In this document: positions 25,400-34,425 of the stretch, piece after piece
Numbering within the stretch: position 1 is the first letter of the stretch
How the letters are laid out: each line of letters opens with the position of its first letter
NCBI RefSeq assembly: GCF_045223415.1
Contig: NZ_JBEQZJ010000010.1
Span: 23,751 to 87,750, forward strand
Source of the DNA: Hoskinsella mucinilytica
GTDB lineage: Bacteria > Bacillota_I > Bacilli_A > Erysipelotrichales > Erysipelotrichaceae
Direction: 5' to 3'
Length of the DNA stretch: 64,000 bases
Translations under genes and position numbers: made by a program
Notes under the pieces: model-generated
Databases searched by the model: none
What the model was told of the DNA's origin: nothing
What the model saw: only the letters and a program-made list of their open reading frames with translations

Positions 25400-25843
25400 T
25401 CAATGTCTTCTTTGAAATTCCTCTTCCAGAAATACGATATGTAGATAAAATCTACCGTTTTTTTCAAACAAACGACTGTTTTTGATCTTCCATTGATCTA
25501 AGATCGGTTGTTTCATCCAAGCATAAGGAAAACACATCATTTGAAACAAGCTGACTCCTCTCCAAACAAACCTTTGATCAAGGATCTGTTCACATTGAAA
25601 TTGTTTACAGTTATTTTGAATACAAGTTGCCATATGATAGATTTCTTTTTTAGACATGCCGGGCAAAAATCTTTTCGCATAGCCTTTGACCTTTTGTTGT
25701 TCCTCATAATGACTTTGGCAACGTTGTTTTTCCTTTACGATGCTTTCATACATAACAACTGTTTTTTCTACCTCCTTTTTCAAATATTGATACTGTGCTT
25801 GATTCGTTTTTAATACATAAGTAACCTTTAATTTCTTGTTCAT
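25400..25843 (-). CDS. unrecognised 147-aa basic protein
   Basis: No family recognised with confidence. It is soluble and basic, with a helical N-terminal part (QYQYLKKEVEKTVVMYESIV) and several cysteines, and it ends NGRFYLHIVFLEEEFQRRH. The last part faintly recalls the strand before the RuvC core in TnpB-like proteins, but no nuclease domain follows and the resemblance is too weak to name it. The ribosome binding site is excellent (TAGGAGGT, 7 bases to ATG). A promoter-like TTGACC-16-TATATA lies immediately before it, after the gerE terminator, so it is expressed separately from uvrC-gerE. The VanY-like gene starts 57 bases downstream. Confidence 0.65.
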   Translation of the reverse strand: MNKKLKVTYVLKTNQAQYQYLKKEVEKTVVMYESIVKEKQRCQSHYEEQQKVKGYAKRFLPGMSKKEIYHMATCIQNNCKQFQCEQILDQRFVWRGVSLFQMMCFPYAWMKQPILDQWKIKNSRLFEKNGRFYLHIVFLEEEFQRRH

Positions 25844-25892
25844 AAAAATACCTCCTATATATTACTACGTAAAAGGAGGTCAAAAATCCTAA

Positions 25893-25924
25893 AAAATCCC
25901 CTGAAAATTTAAATTTTTTCAGGA
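25893..25924 (-). terminator. terminator of gerE
   Basis: Stem CCTGAAAA/TTTTCAGG with a short A/T loop followed by GGATTTTTT on the minus strand, 10 bases after the gerE stop. Confidence 0.8.
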
Positions 25925-25933
25925 GATCTCTTA

Positions 25934-26137
25934 TCATAATTTTAATTCATCCAGTTTGATCAATTCTACGACCGCCTGTGCTCGACCCTTGACGCCTAGC
26001 TTTAGCATCACATTAGATATATGATTTCGAACGGTTTTATCAGAAATATGCATTTTTTCAGCAATTTCTCTGGTACTGTAGTTATCGATCAAAAGTTCAA
26101 AAACTTCTTTTTCTCGTTTCGTCAGTATTTTTTGCGT
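25934..26137 (-). CDS. gerE: GerE-like LuxR-type sporulation regulator with an ACG at the start position
   Basis: A 67-codon reading frame ending at a TGA encodes almost the whole of GerE: ILTKREKEVFELL, then STREIAEKMHISDKTVRNHI (HTH) and LKLGVKGRAQAVVELIKL. The family member in B. subtilis (74 aa) is a late mother-cell regulator that acts with SigK, and there too gerE lies near uvrC. The frame contains no ATG, GTG or TTG before the HTH. A near-perfect Shine-Dalgarno AGGGGGT stands seven bases before ACG-CAA-AAA-ATA-CTG-ACG, exactly where ATG-CAA (MQKILTKRE) would be expected. Either ACG initiates weakly or the gene has lost its start codon in this strain. Confidence 0.8.
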   Translation of the reverse strand, partial: TQKILTKREKEVFELLIDNYSTREIAEKMHISDKTVRNHISNVMLKLGVKGRAQAVVELIKLDELKL

Positions 26138-26176
26138 AGTATTTACCCCCTATACAATATCCTACCTATCTTTATG

Positions 26177-27955
26177 TTATGCATCTTCTTGATTTTGGTC
26201 TGTATTATGCAAAACATTGTATAAGGAAGTTGCGCTCTTACGGGGTATGATCTGGGCAATTTCCTCAACACTTGCTTCTTTTAAGCGTTTCAAAGATTTA
26301 AAATGCTTCCATATTTCTTTTTTCCTTACTTCGCCGATGCCCTCTACCTCATCTAATACCGATTTGGTCATAGCTTTTCCTCTCATTTTTCGATGATAAC
26401 TGATCGCAAAGCGATGCACTTCATCTTGCATCTGCGTCAAAAGGAAAAACAAAGAAGAATCTCGAGGAACGGGTATGATGTTTCCATTACGATCCATCAG
26501 ATTGCTTGTTCTATGGTTATCATCCTTTACCAATCCACAAAGGGTCAAGGGAATATCCAGAGAATCTAATATTTCCTTAGCGGCTTCGATCTGTAAGTAT
26601 CCACCATCGACGATCAAAAGATCTGGAAATCTTGCCTGTTCTTTTAATAGTCTGAAATATCTTCGATAAACAACTTCTTTCATAGAATCAAGGTCAGATA
26701 CATAATCACCTAGTTTATATAAACGATAATCCTTTTTACTAGCCTCTCCATCCACAAAGACCACCATGCCCGATACATTGAATGCACCTGATATATGGGA
26801 GTTATCAAAGATTTCAATACGATGGATTTCTTTTTGTAGGATATTGGAAAGCTGTTGCATGGCTTCTTCCTTACGACTTTCCTTTCGTTCTACCAATTCA
26901 AATTTTTGTTCATGAGCATTTTTGGCATTTGCCAATACCATATCCACCAATTTCAACTTATCTCCTCGTATCGGTTGTACGATTTTGGTATCTAGAATTT
27001 CTTCTAACTGACTGACATCATATTCCTTTGGTATCAAAATTTCTTGTGGCAATGGATTGGCATGATAATATTGCGCCACAAAGGATACAAAAGCATCTTC
27101 TTCGCTTTCATATAATGGTTCAATGGATAAGGTACGCTCCAACAATTTCCCTCCACGTACAAAAAAGCCTTGGATCGAAATATATCCTTTATCGACATAA
27201 TAGCCAAAGACATCTCGATCCTTACGATCCTTAAAGTCGATTTGCTGTTTGGCGGTGACATGATGAATGGCTGATATCAGATCCAATTTTTCTTTCGCTT
27301 TTTCAAACGCCAACTGTTCACTGGCTTCTTCCATTTCCTTTTGTAAGGTATCAAGTATCTCCTTGACATCACCTTTCAGAAATTTACGAATTCCCGCTGC
27401 CATATCGGTATACACGCTTGAATCGATATCCTGTACACATGGCGCAAGACATTGTCCCATATGATAATACAAACATTCTTTCTTCGGTAGACGTTTGCAT
27501 TTACGAAGCGGATATAGTCGATTCAACAATTTCACTGTTTCCCATGCCGCACCAGAATCCGGGAATGGACCAAAATACTCTGCTTTCTTATCCTTGGTAT
27601 TTCTTACGACTTTTAACACCGGAGCCTTTTCTTTGGTCAATTTTAAATAAGGATACGTCTTATCATCCATAAACATGATGTTGTAAGGCGGCGTATGTTT
27701 TTTGATCAGATTGATTTCCAGTAACAAAGCTTCTTTTTCACTTCCGGTTACGATATATTCAAAATCATCTATGTTAGATACCAAGCGTGTTGTTTTAAAA
27801 TCATGAGCACCCACAAAATATTGCCGTACTCGATTCTTTAATTTTTTCGCCTTCCCTACATAAATGATATCTCCATCTTTATTTTTCATTAAGTAACAAC
27901 CGGGAAGCGCAGGTAAGATTGCCAACTTATCCTGTATTTTTGCCATATTGGCCAT
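26177..27955 (-). CDS. uvrC: excinuclease ABC subunit C
   Basis: Nuclease of nucleotide excision repair, 592 residues. It has an N-terminal GIY-YIG domain (LPGCYLMKNKDGDIIYVGKA), a Cys-containing linker, a UVR motif near 205-240, and the RNase H-like C-terminal nuclease with EIFDNSHISGAFNVSGMVVF, LLIVDGG and a terminal HhH2 (LDEVEGIGEVRKKEIW). The ATG at 27955 has TAGGTGA at the right spacing; the GTG at 27964 lies in it. It directly follows mutS2, and gerE comes next. Confidence 0.96.
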   Translation of the reverse strand: MANMAKIQDKLAILPALPGCYLMKNKDGDIIYVGKAKKLKNRVRQYFVGAHDFKTTRLVSNIDDFEYIVTGSEKEALLLEINLIKKHTPPYNIMFMDDKTYPYLKLTKEKAPVLKVVRNTKDKKAEYFGPFPDSGAAWETVKLLNRLYPLRKCKRLPKKECLYYHMGQCLAPCVQDIDSSVYTDMAAGIRKFLKGDVKEILDTLQKEMEEASEQLAFEKAKEKLDLISAIHHVTAKQQIDFKDRKDRDVFGYYVDKGYISIQGFFVRGGKLLERTLSIEPLYESEEDAFVSFVAQYYHANPLPQEILIPKEYDVSQLEEILDTKIVQPIRGDKLKLVDMVLANAKNAHEQKFELVERKESRKEEAMQQLSNILQKEIHRIEIFDNSHISGAFNVSGMVVFVDGEASKKDYRLYKLGDYVSDLDSMKEVVYRRYFRLLKEQARFPDLLIVDGGYLQIEAAKEILDSLDIPLTLCGLVKDDNHRTSNLMDRNGNIIPVPRDSSLFFLLTQMQDEVHRFAISYHRKMRGKAMTKSVLDEVEGIGEVRKKEIWKHFKSLKRLKEASVEEIAQIIPRKSATSLYNVLHNTDQNQEDA

Positions 27956-27964
27956 ATAAATCAC

Positions 27965-30286
27965 CTACTTCTTTTGTTTCAAGGTCACAACAGTGGCACC
28001 TAGTCCACCTTCTCCTTGACCTCCCATGACGAAGCTTTCCACTCGTGGTTGATGCTTCAAATAATCATGGACGCCTTTACGCAAGGCCCCTGTTCCCATA
28101 CCATGAATAATTCGCACACGATACACCTTCGCCAATAAAGCATTATCTAAGTATTTATCAATGATTGGCAATGCCTCTGCTACACGCATACCAATTACAT
28201 TGACTTCCATAGAGAAGGATTTGAGTTGCGATTTCGTATATCCCTTTCCTTTTTTCTTTTTTTCTACCTGCTTTTGCGCATGAGAAATATCGTGTATCGT
28301 CGTATTCATCTTCATACCATTGGTCAAGACACAAACTTTTTCTTTATTGATGGATACGATATCGCCATAATAATTCAACTTATCCAGCTTCACATAATCC
28401 CCTAAAGCAAAGGTTTCCTCTTTCTTTTCCTCTACTTCTTCCTCTTCCTCATGCAAGGCATGTAAGTCATGTTTTAATTCCGTGATTTCATGAGGTTTTG
28501 CTTCCGCTTTCATTTCCTTTAACAATGCAATGATGTCATCCGCTTCTTCTAATTTTTCTTCCATAGAAGCTTCCGCCTTTTCTTTGATAGAAGAAAGTAT
28601 CGCTTCTTTTTCTTGCGCTAATTTTGCCTTTTCCTCATAAAGTTGTTTTTGTAGCTTTCTAACATCTTCCAGCTTTTCCGTCAGCTGTTTTTTCATCTCA
28701 TGCTGTTCCATCAAAGAAGCTTCTAGCTTTTCCATGGTTTCTTCACGTTTGCTCTTAGCTGCTTCCTTACGTTCCTTCGCCTTTTCAAGGATCTTTTCAC
28801 TTAAGCCATAACGCCTTGCGATTTCAAAAGCATTGGATTGTCCGCTGATTCCTTCAATATAATGATACGTAGGACGTAATTGTTCCATATCGAATTCTAC
28901 ACTGGATAATAACACATCCTCATGATCAGCACCATAGCTTTTCAAAGCCGAATAATGCGTGGTCGCAATGACCATTGCATGTGCATTTCTGAGTGCATCT
29001 AAAATTGCCACCGCAAGTGGCTCTCCCTCTTTTGGATCGGTACCACTACCAAGCTCATCCAACAATACAAGAGAGCGAGGCCCGGCATGTGCGGTAATAT
29101 ATGCCATCTTAGAAATATGCGAAGAAAATGTTGACAAAGATTCCCGTATGGATTGATCATCACCGATATCCACATAGATACCATCAAAGAAAGGAATGAC
29201 ACCAGCTTGTGCAGCAATCGGAAAACCACACATCGTCATTGCCGCAAATAAACCGATCGTTTTTAATGTAACGGTCTTTCCTCCCGTATTACTACCTGTA
29301 ATCAATAAAGAATGATAAGGCGGTTTGATTTCATACGTATTGGATACGACCTTATCTGCATCGATCAAAGGATGACGGGCTTGATGAAAATATAAACGCT
29401 GATCGCTATCATCTACTACAGCGATACAGCCATCAACCTGCTTTGCCCAACTTCCTTTCGCAAAGATACTATCTAATAATGCATATGTATCTAAATTGCC
29501 TAATTGTTCATAGCCGATTGCCGCAACTTGATTGCTGAGTAAAGCAAGGATACGTTCTATTTCTTCCTTTTCTCTACTTTTTAAGCTTTGTAAACGGTTA
29601 TTGAGATTCACAAGAGAGCGAGGCTCGATATATGCAGTCTGACCACTTGCACTCTCTCCATGTAACATACCATCTACACTGTTTTTCTCACTGATTTTTA
29701 CTAACACACAAGTACGATCATTTCTTATGGTCGTAATGGTATCCATCAATTTCGCATTGTTCTTGGCAATAAATCGTTGGACCTCACTTGTGATTTCTTG
29801 AAGGCAAGCTTGCATACTTTTACGTAGCTGTTTCAGTGTAGCACTCGCTTGATCAAAGATTTCATAATTTACATTAATACAGCGCTCAATCTCAGTAGCA
29901 CAGGATTGATGATCACTCAAGGAATCTACCAATTCCTTCACATACGGTGTTTCTATTTCACTATTTTTCATGTATCTGCGCATTGCTTCACTTGCTCTGA
30001 TGCTCTCTGCAATCTGTCTTAATTCTTGAGGACGTAGGGTAATCCCTTTCATGGCATCCTCCACACTTTGTGCGATATCCCTAACACCACCAAAAGGCAT
30101 GGTTCCATAACGCACCACAAGGTCAAAGGCTTCCTTTGACCGCTTTAATTCTCGATCTACCCAAAGTTTATCAAAGGTTGGATAGGTTTCTCTGATTTTC
30201 TTTTTACCTAACGTAAAGGCACAATGATGTGCAATCTGTTCCTTTACGACATCTAATTCTAAGGCAATCTGTTTATCTTTCATCAT
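27965..30286 (-). CDS. mutS2: MutS2 ATPase with Smr nuclease domain
   Basis: 773 residues. MutS2-type core and clamp lack the mismatch-recognition domain. Walker A is ITGSNTGGKTVTLKT, Walker B SLVLLDELGSGTDP, followed by a long charged coiled coil (about 515-640). A KOW-like segment precedes the C-terminal Smr domain (about 700-773) with VIGMRVAEALP and IIHGMGTGALRKGV. MutS2 suppresses homologous recombination and, in Bacillus, acts on collided ribosomes. The start overlaps the cvpA stop by 14 bases; a second ATG one codon later (30283) is equally likely. Confidence 0.96.
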   Translation of the reverse strand: MMKDKQIALELDVVKEQIAHHCAFTLGKKKIRETYPTFDKLWVDRELKRSKEAFDLVVRYGTMPFGGVRDIAQSVEDAMKGITLRPQELRQIAESIRASEAMRRYMKNSEIETPYVKELVDSLSDHQSCATEIERCINVNYEIFDQASATLKQLRKSMQACLQEITSEVQRFIAKNNAKLMDTITTIRNDRTCVLVKISEKNSVDGMLHGESASGQTAYIEPRSLVNLNNRLQSLKSREKEEIERILALLSNQVAAIGYEQLGNLDTYALLDSIFAKGSWAKQVDGCIAVVDDSDQRLYFHQARHPLIDADKVVSNTYEIKPPYHSLLITGSNTGGKTVTLKTIGLFAAMTMCGFPIAAQAGVIPFFDGIYVDIGDDQSIRESLSTFSSHISKMAYITAHAGPRSLVLLDELGSGTDPKEGEPLAVAILDALRNAHAMVIATTHYSALKSYGADHEDVLLSSVEFDMEQLRPTYHYIEGISGQSNAFEIARRYGLSEKILEKAKERKEAAKSKREETMEKLEASLMEQHEMKKQLTEKLEDVRKLQKQLYEEKAKLAQEKEAILSSIKEKAEASMEEKLEEADDIIALLKEMKAEAKPHEITELKHDLHALHEEEEEVEEKKEETFALGDYVKLDKLNYYGDIVSINKEKVCVLTNGMKMNTTIHDISHAQKQVEKKKKGKGYTKSQLKSFSMEVNVIGMRVAEALPIIDKYLDNALLAKVYRVRIIHGMGTGALRKGVHDYLKHQPRVESFVMGGQGEGGLGATVVTLKQKK

Positions 30287-30953
30287 TCACTATCAGGGAC
30301 GCCAAGATAGCGTTCACCTGTTCCTCCTCTATATTCTGTGAAACAAGCCAGTTTCGGATATCCTCCACTTCTTGTTTGCTCAATGCTTTTTGACGATCCA
30401 TCATATCGAATAGCACGGATATCTGCTGTAGTGGCTCTTTGGCATAAAACATCAAGAGATCCATGCTTGGTTCACAATATCGCAACAACGTATGTTCTAT
30501 GATATTCGCTCCATTTGGCACCATTGGCAAAGATAAGACAAGGGATGCCAAAAAGAGTAAGAAAACCGCTTGGATTCCACCCAAACATGCACCCGCAATC
30601 TTATTCAATAAGGATACCACGGGAATATCGGATAAAAACTTCAAAATAGGTTTTAAACAAAGAACAACGATATTCAATATGACGAATAATACAACAAAGA
30701 TAACCAATCGATTTAATTGGTCATAAAGAAAGGCTTCCACAAACGTTCCTTGCAGCGGAATAGAATCTTTGGGATAAAGCGCCAATATCTTTGCCAATGG
30801 CTCAGATAACCACCAAGATAACAATCCAACTACCACAAAGCCTAATACACTGACTAGCTTCAATAAAAAGCCATGTCGATATCCACTCCATATCAAAAAC
30901 ACCAAAAAGAGTAAGATTCCTATATCGATCAACATCATATTGTTTTCCATCAT
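30273..30953 (-). CDS. CvpA-family membrane protein
   Basis: 226 residues with four TM helices in the first 145 (MLIDIGILLFLVFLIWSGYR with the CvpA-type G-YRHGF following, then LVSVLGFVVVGLLSWWL). The rest is a C-terminal cytoplasmic helical tail. The family takes its name from colicin V production in E. coli; its general function is unknown. It lies between rnhC (divergent) and mutS2 as yshB does in Bacillus. zapA and polX, which flank it there, are missing. Confidence 0.85.
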   Translation of the reverse strand: MMENNMMLIDIGILLFLVFLIWSGYRHGFLLKLVSVLGFVVVGLLSWWLSEPLAKILALYPKDSIPLQGTFVEAFLYDQLNRLVIFVVLFVILNIVVLCLKPILKFLSDIPVVSLLNKIAGACLGGIQAVFLLFLASLVLSLPMVPNGANIIEHTLLRYCEPSMDLLMFYAKEPLQQISVLFDMMDRQKALSKQEVEDIRNWLVSQNIEEEQVNAILASLIVNDER

Positions 30954-31058
30954 TTATACACCCGCTTTTTTGCTTTCTTATTCTACCACATTTTCTCATT
31001 TAAATATATGCACCTGCTTGGAAATTATGGTAAAATAGCATGCATAGGAGGTTTTTTC

Positions 31059-31949
31059 ATGAGCACGAAAACAGTCGAATTATCAAAAAAAGAGATGGAA
31101 CAGCTAAAAGAACGCTATCCTATGGCACAGGTACGTAAAACACCTCCCTATGCTTTGTATCAAATCAAATTAAGTGATTGCGTCATCACTGCCTATGAAT
31201 CCGGTAAGGTTGTTTTTCAAGGAGATGGTGCAGAATATCACTGTGGAAGTTTTGAAATCATCGAAACAAAGAAAAAAACAAAACAAAGTGGTTCTTTTCG
31301 TAAAGAACTATATCCTCAATGTGGAAGTGATGAGGTAGGTACCGGAGATTATTTCGGACCCGTTGTCGTTTGTGCAACCTATGTTGGTAAAGATGATGTC
31401 GCATGGCTTCAAAACCTAGGCATTCAAGACTCCAAGGCGGTAGATGATCAAAAAATCAGAGAACTCGCTCCCCAACTGATCGAGCGCCTTCCTCACAGCC
31501 TTTTGATCATGAACAACGCAAAATATAACCATATTCATGAAACCGACAATATGGTCGCTATCAAATGTAAGTTACATAACCAAGCCTTTGTTCATTTAAA
31601 AAAGAAAGTAGATGTATGGCCTGACTTTGTGATCATTGATCAATTCGTACAAGGAAAAAGCTACTATCGTTATTTAAAAGAAGAACCCGCAGTCATACGG
31701 GACATTCATTTTGAAACAAAAGCAGAGAATAAATATCTAGCAGTCGCAAGTGGTTCTATCATAGCACGCTATGCCTTTTTATTAGCATTCGATGCTATGG
31801 AATCACGTTATGATTTTAAATTTTTAAAAGGCGCAGGCGCAAAAGTCGATCAAAACATTAAAGCATTTGTGCAACGTTTTGGTAGGGATGAGCTTTACCA
31901 AGTTGCGAAGCTTCATTTTGCGAATACAAAAAAAGCACTGGGATCTTAA
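31059..31949 (+). CDS. rnhC: ribonuclease HIII
   Basis: 296 residues. The N-terminal TBP-like DUF3378 substrate-binding domain (about 1-80) is followed by the RNase HII/HIII core with GSDEVGTGDYFGPVV, IQDSKAVDD, VIIDQFVQG and AENKYLAVASGSIIARY. It removes RNA from RNA-DNA hybrids. The ATG at 31059 has AGGAGG nine bases upstream; the frame extends to 31008 without another ribosome binding site. It is one of the few plus-strand genes and is divergent from cvpA-mutS2-uvrC, as in Bacillus. Confidence 0.95.
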   Translation: MSTKTVELSKKEMEQLKERYPMAQVRKTPPYALYQIKLSDCVITAYESGKVVFQGDGAEYHCGSFEIIETKKKTKQSGSFRKELYPQCGSDEVGTGDYFGPVVVCATYVGKDDVAWLQNLGIQDSKAVDDQKIRELAPQLIERLPHSLLIMNNAKYNHIHETDNMVAIKCKLHNQAFVHLKKKVDVWPDFVIIDQFVQGKSYYRYLKEEPAVIRDIHFETKAENKYLAVASGSIIARYAFLLAFDAMESRYDFKFLKGAGAKVDQNIKAFVQRFGRDELYQVAKLHFANTKKALGS

Positions 31950-31972
31950 TATCTAGATACCCAGTGTTTTTT
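31936..31972 (+). terminator. terminator of rnhC
   Basis: Stem CACTGGGATC/GATACCCAGTG with one bulged A, followed by TTTTTT. The 5' arm includes the last rnhC codons. The next gene converges from the other side (stop at 31972), so the element may serve both. Confidence 0.8.
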
Positions 31973-32661
31973 CATTCGCTTTTCATACTTTTATGATATG
32001 CTCGAATAAACAACCATACCAAAATCAAAGTTGTAAGAATCAATACCATCATATCCCAGAGTGAGATTGAAGATAAGTCCTTCATCATATTAGAAATTTG
32101 AGCTGAATAAAGAATTTCGGATATGGTTCGAAGTGTTTCATTGAAATTCGCAAGCATCGGCACAAAAGATAACAGCATCGCAATCGGCATTGCGATTCCA
32201 TTTGCTCCGGATGAAGAAGTTGATGATAAAGCAATAAGTGCCCCTAATAAAATACTGATCAAAATGCCCAATAAGCAAGATAGTAAAAAAGAAGGGATTG
32301 CCAATTCAAAACCAGGTAAAAAAAGAAATACAAGTCCACTTACGAAGCACAGAGTTCCAATCAAAAAACCATGAGCAAGTAAATAAGTGGATGAGGAAAC
32401 ATTGGCATAAGCTAGGTTTCGTACGATCTGATGCTGCTTTTGTTCACTAAGCAAATTCACCATAACAGTGATGGGAGTAAACACCACATGCATGGTCGCA
32501 AACACTGTGATAAAGAAAGACGCCTCTTCCTTCATGCTGATAGATAATATGAATGCAATACATGGATAAACAAGAAACAAACATAAAACTTGTAAATTTT
32601 TCAAGATATCTTTACTTTCCATGATTACCAAAGCCATCATCCTACTTACCTTCATGTTCAT
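31972..32661 (-). CDS. ABC transporter permease (ABC-2 type)
   Basis: 229 residues with six predicted TM helices in the ABC-2 layout: an N-terminal cytoplasmic start (MKVSRMMALVIMESKDILKN), paired helices, and a long loop before the last. The pattern resembles fluoroquinolone- or antimicrobial peptide-exporter permeases, but the substrate is not evident. It overlaps the ATPase gene by 20 bases. The operon is LytTR regulator, DUF3021 protein, ATPase, permease. Confidence 0.82.
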   Translation of the reverse strand: MNMKVSRMMALVIMESKDILKNLQVLCLFLVYPCIAFILSISMKEEASFFITVFATMHVVFTPITVMVNLLSEQKQHQIVRNLAYANVSSSTYLLAHGFLIGTLCFVSGLVFLFLPGFELAIPSFLLSCLLGILISILLGALIALSSTSSSGANGIAMPIAMLLSFVPMLANFNETLRTISEILYSAQISNMMKDLSSISLWDMMVLILTTLILVWLFIRAYHKSMKSE

Positions 32662-33499
32662 TTTCCTTTCTTTTTGTCATTTCCATAAAAACCTGTCGCA
32701 GATCCGGTTCCATGGAATGGATAGATATGATATCCTTTGTTTTCATCAACTCCCCAAGAAATTGCGCACTTGCCGGTTCATTTTTTAATTCGATAACACC
32801 ATGACGCAACGTATGAACACGAATATGGTCATATAGTTGATGAGTAGCACATAAAGAAGGAATGGTTCCATATGCAATGATATTTCCTTCATGAAGCAAA
32901 GCAACATGATCACATAATTTGGTAGCTTCTTCCATATTATGAGTGGTTAAAAAGATGGTCGTACCCGATGCATGAAGCTCTTTGATCAAATCATGTATTT
33001 CATTCATTGTGTTAGGATCTAGACCATTGGTCGGCTCGTCTAAAAACAAAAGCTTAGGTTGATGTAAGATAGCTGCCGCAAAAGACAAACGTTGTTTCAT
33101 GCCATTCGATAATTTTTCTACCGTAGTTTTTCTATGCTCATATAAAAGCACTCGCTTCAACACCTCCATAACACGCTCCTTCGAAACCTCATGTAGCTTC
33201 GCAAAGAAACACAAATTATCCCAAACACTTAGTCTATGATAAAAGCCATCTTGATCCAAAGACATACCGATAAGCTTTAAAATATCGCCTTGATGATCTC
33301 TTGCCTCCATACCGAAAACGTGAGCACTGCCTACATATTGTAGTTGCGAACAAAGCGCTTTGATCAAGGTGGTCTTCCCTGCGCCACTTGGCCCCAACAA
33401 GCCGAAAATTTCTTTCTGTTCTACTATGAGATCGATATTCTCTAATACCAAATGATCTTGAAAAGATTTGCTTAACTGTTTGACTTCAATTGCGTTCAT
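32642..33499 (-). CDS. ABC transporter ATP-binding protein
   Basis: 285 residues. Walker A LLGPSGAGKTTLIKAL, signature EKLSNGMKQRL, Walker B LLFLDEPTNGLD and switch His in FLTTHNMEEA are all present. The C-terminal 60 residues match the extension of the DrrA/CcmA-like exporter ATPases. Its partner is the overlapping ABC-2 permease. Start overlaps the DUF3021 stop by 4 bases. Confidence 0.95.
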   Translation of the reverse strand: MNAIEVKQLSKSFQDHLVLENIDLIVEQKEIFGLLGPSGAGKTTLIKALCSQLQYVGSAHVFGMEARDHQGDILKLIGMSLDQDGFYHRLSVWDNLCFFAKLHEVSKERVMEVLKRVLLYEHRKTTVEKLSNGMKQRLSFAAAILHQPKLLFLDEPTNGLDPNTMNEIHDLIKELHASGTTIFLTTHNMEEATKLCDHVALLHEGNIIAYGTIPSLCATHQLYDHIRVHTLRHGVIELKNEPASAQFLGELMKTKDIISIHSMEPDLRQVFMEMTKRKENEHEGK

Positions 33500-33960
33500 A
33501 AGACATCCTTTCTTTGCGCATCTTTTAAATGCGCATTATATTTCTTCTCGTCGTGTTTGGTTTTTCCATAAAGGATCCCCACAGTCATCACAAAACATAT
33601 AAGAAAACATATGACAAATCCAAACCACGCTTCTATCACATCGGATGGAAACCATTGAAACCCTAAGATAAACAGAGCAGTCGTGATACCGGATAATAAA
33701 AACATCCAAACAACTTTTATCAAAAACCGATGTTTCTGCATATACGTAGAGTGAAATAAAAACTGATCAAAACATGTTATCATCATGCTCAATAACATGA
33801 TTTCTCCCATACTAACAAATGTCAACCCTTGGGTTCCCAATAAAAATAATGCCGATATATTCTTTCCCATGTCCCCGATCAAAGAACCTAAGATCGATAT
33901 TGCAATCATACTCATCGTGAAATTCATACATAATCTTGAAAAAAATGTTTGCCGATTCAT
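33496..33960 (-). CDS. DUF3021-family membrane protein, likely partner of the LytTR regulator
   Basis: 154 residues with four TM helices (about 13-33, 40-62, 80-100 and 108-128), a basic C-terminal tail and the DUF3021 layout. In streptococci and others, LytTR transcription factors are commonly paired with a membrane protein of this sort that inhibits them (HdrM/BrsM-type LytTR regulatory systems). It overlaps the LytTR gene by 4 bases and the ATPase by 4 bases, so stoichiometric co-expression is likely. Inhibitory function is inferred from analogy. Confidence 0.8.
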   Translation of the reverse strand: MNRQTFFSRLCMNFTMSMIAISILGSLIGDMGKNISALFLLGTQGLTFVSMGEIMLLSMMITCFDQFLFHSTYMQKHRFLIKVVWMFLLSGITTALFILGFQWFPSDVIEAWFGFVICFLICFVMTVGILYGKTKHDEKKYNAHLKDAQRKDVL

Positions 33961-34400
33961 TTTCTCACCCCTAACTTTTGCTTTAGTATTGGCGCATATT
34001 GTCTAGATACATATAATTTTTTTTCATTTTCCATTGTTACCTCTATTCTGCCATCAAAATCAGGCCTCAAGGATCTTATCTTTTGAAAATTGATGATCGT
34101 AGATTTATTCGCCCGAAAAAAACCACATTCCATAAACTGTTCTTCGATTTCATATAAACGAAGTGTAGTCTCATAAACAAGAGTAGAGGAATACAAGAAC
34201 ACATGTTTGTCCATCGTGTCGATATATAATATATCCGCTAGTGGAATCAAATGATCCTCTCCACGGTAAGTTCCTATGATATTTTTTTCTTGAAGCTGTA
34301 ATTTTGCAATCATCCGCAAGATATCTTCATCCCTTTTTCTACAATGGATCACCACATATGTTTCCTGTAATGTTTCATCTTCTATGATTTTTATTTTCAA
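33957..34400 (-). CDS. LytTR-domain transcriptional regulator
   Basis: 147 residues starting at TTG (MKIKIIEDETLQ), the N-terminus usual for small stand-alone LytTR proteins, with AAGGCGG seven bases upstream; a longer ATG frame to 34454 is less likely. The C-terminal LytTR DNA-binding domain (about 45-147) has LADILYIDTMDKHVFLY, FFRANKSTIINFQKIRSL and VSRQYAPILKQKLG. There is no receiver domain, so control must come from elsewhere, most likely the membrane protein encoded next. Direct repeats fitting LytTR sites occur upstream. Confidence 0.9.
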   Translation of the reverse strand: MKIKIIEDETLQETYVVIHCRKRDEDILRMIAKLQLQEKNIIGTYRGEDHLIPLADILYIDTMDKHVFLYSSTLVYETTLRLYEIEEQFMECGFFRANKSTIINFQKIRSLRPDFDGRIEVTMENEKKLYVSRQYAPILKQKLGVRK

Positions 34401-34425
34401 TGTGACACCGCCTTTGATATCATTT

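Noticed and set aside
25400..25843. Possible TnpB (IS200/IS605) relic
   Set aside because: The NGRFYLHIVFLEEE end is only faintly TnpB-like; there is no RuvC domain, no flanking end sequence and no omega-RNA-like structure, so a mobile-element call is not supported.
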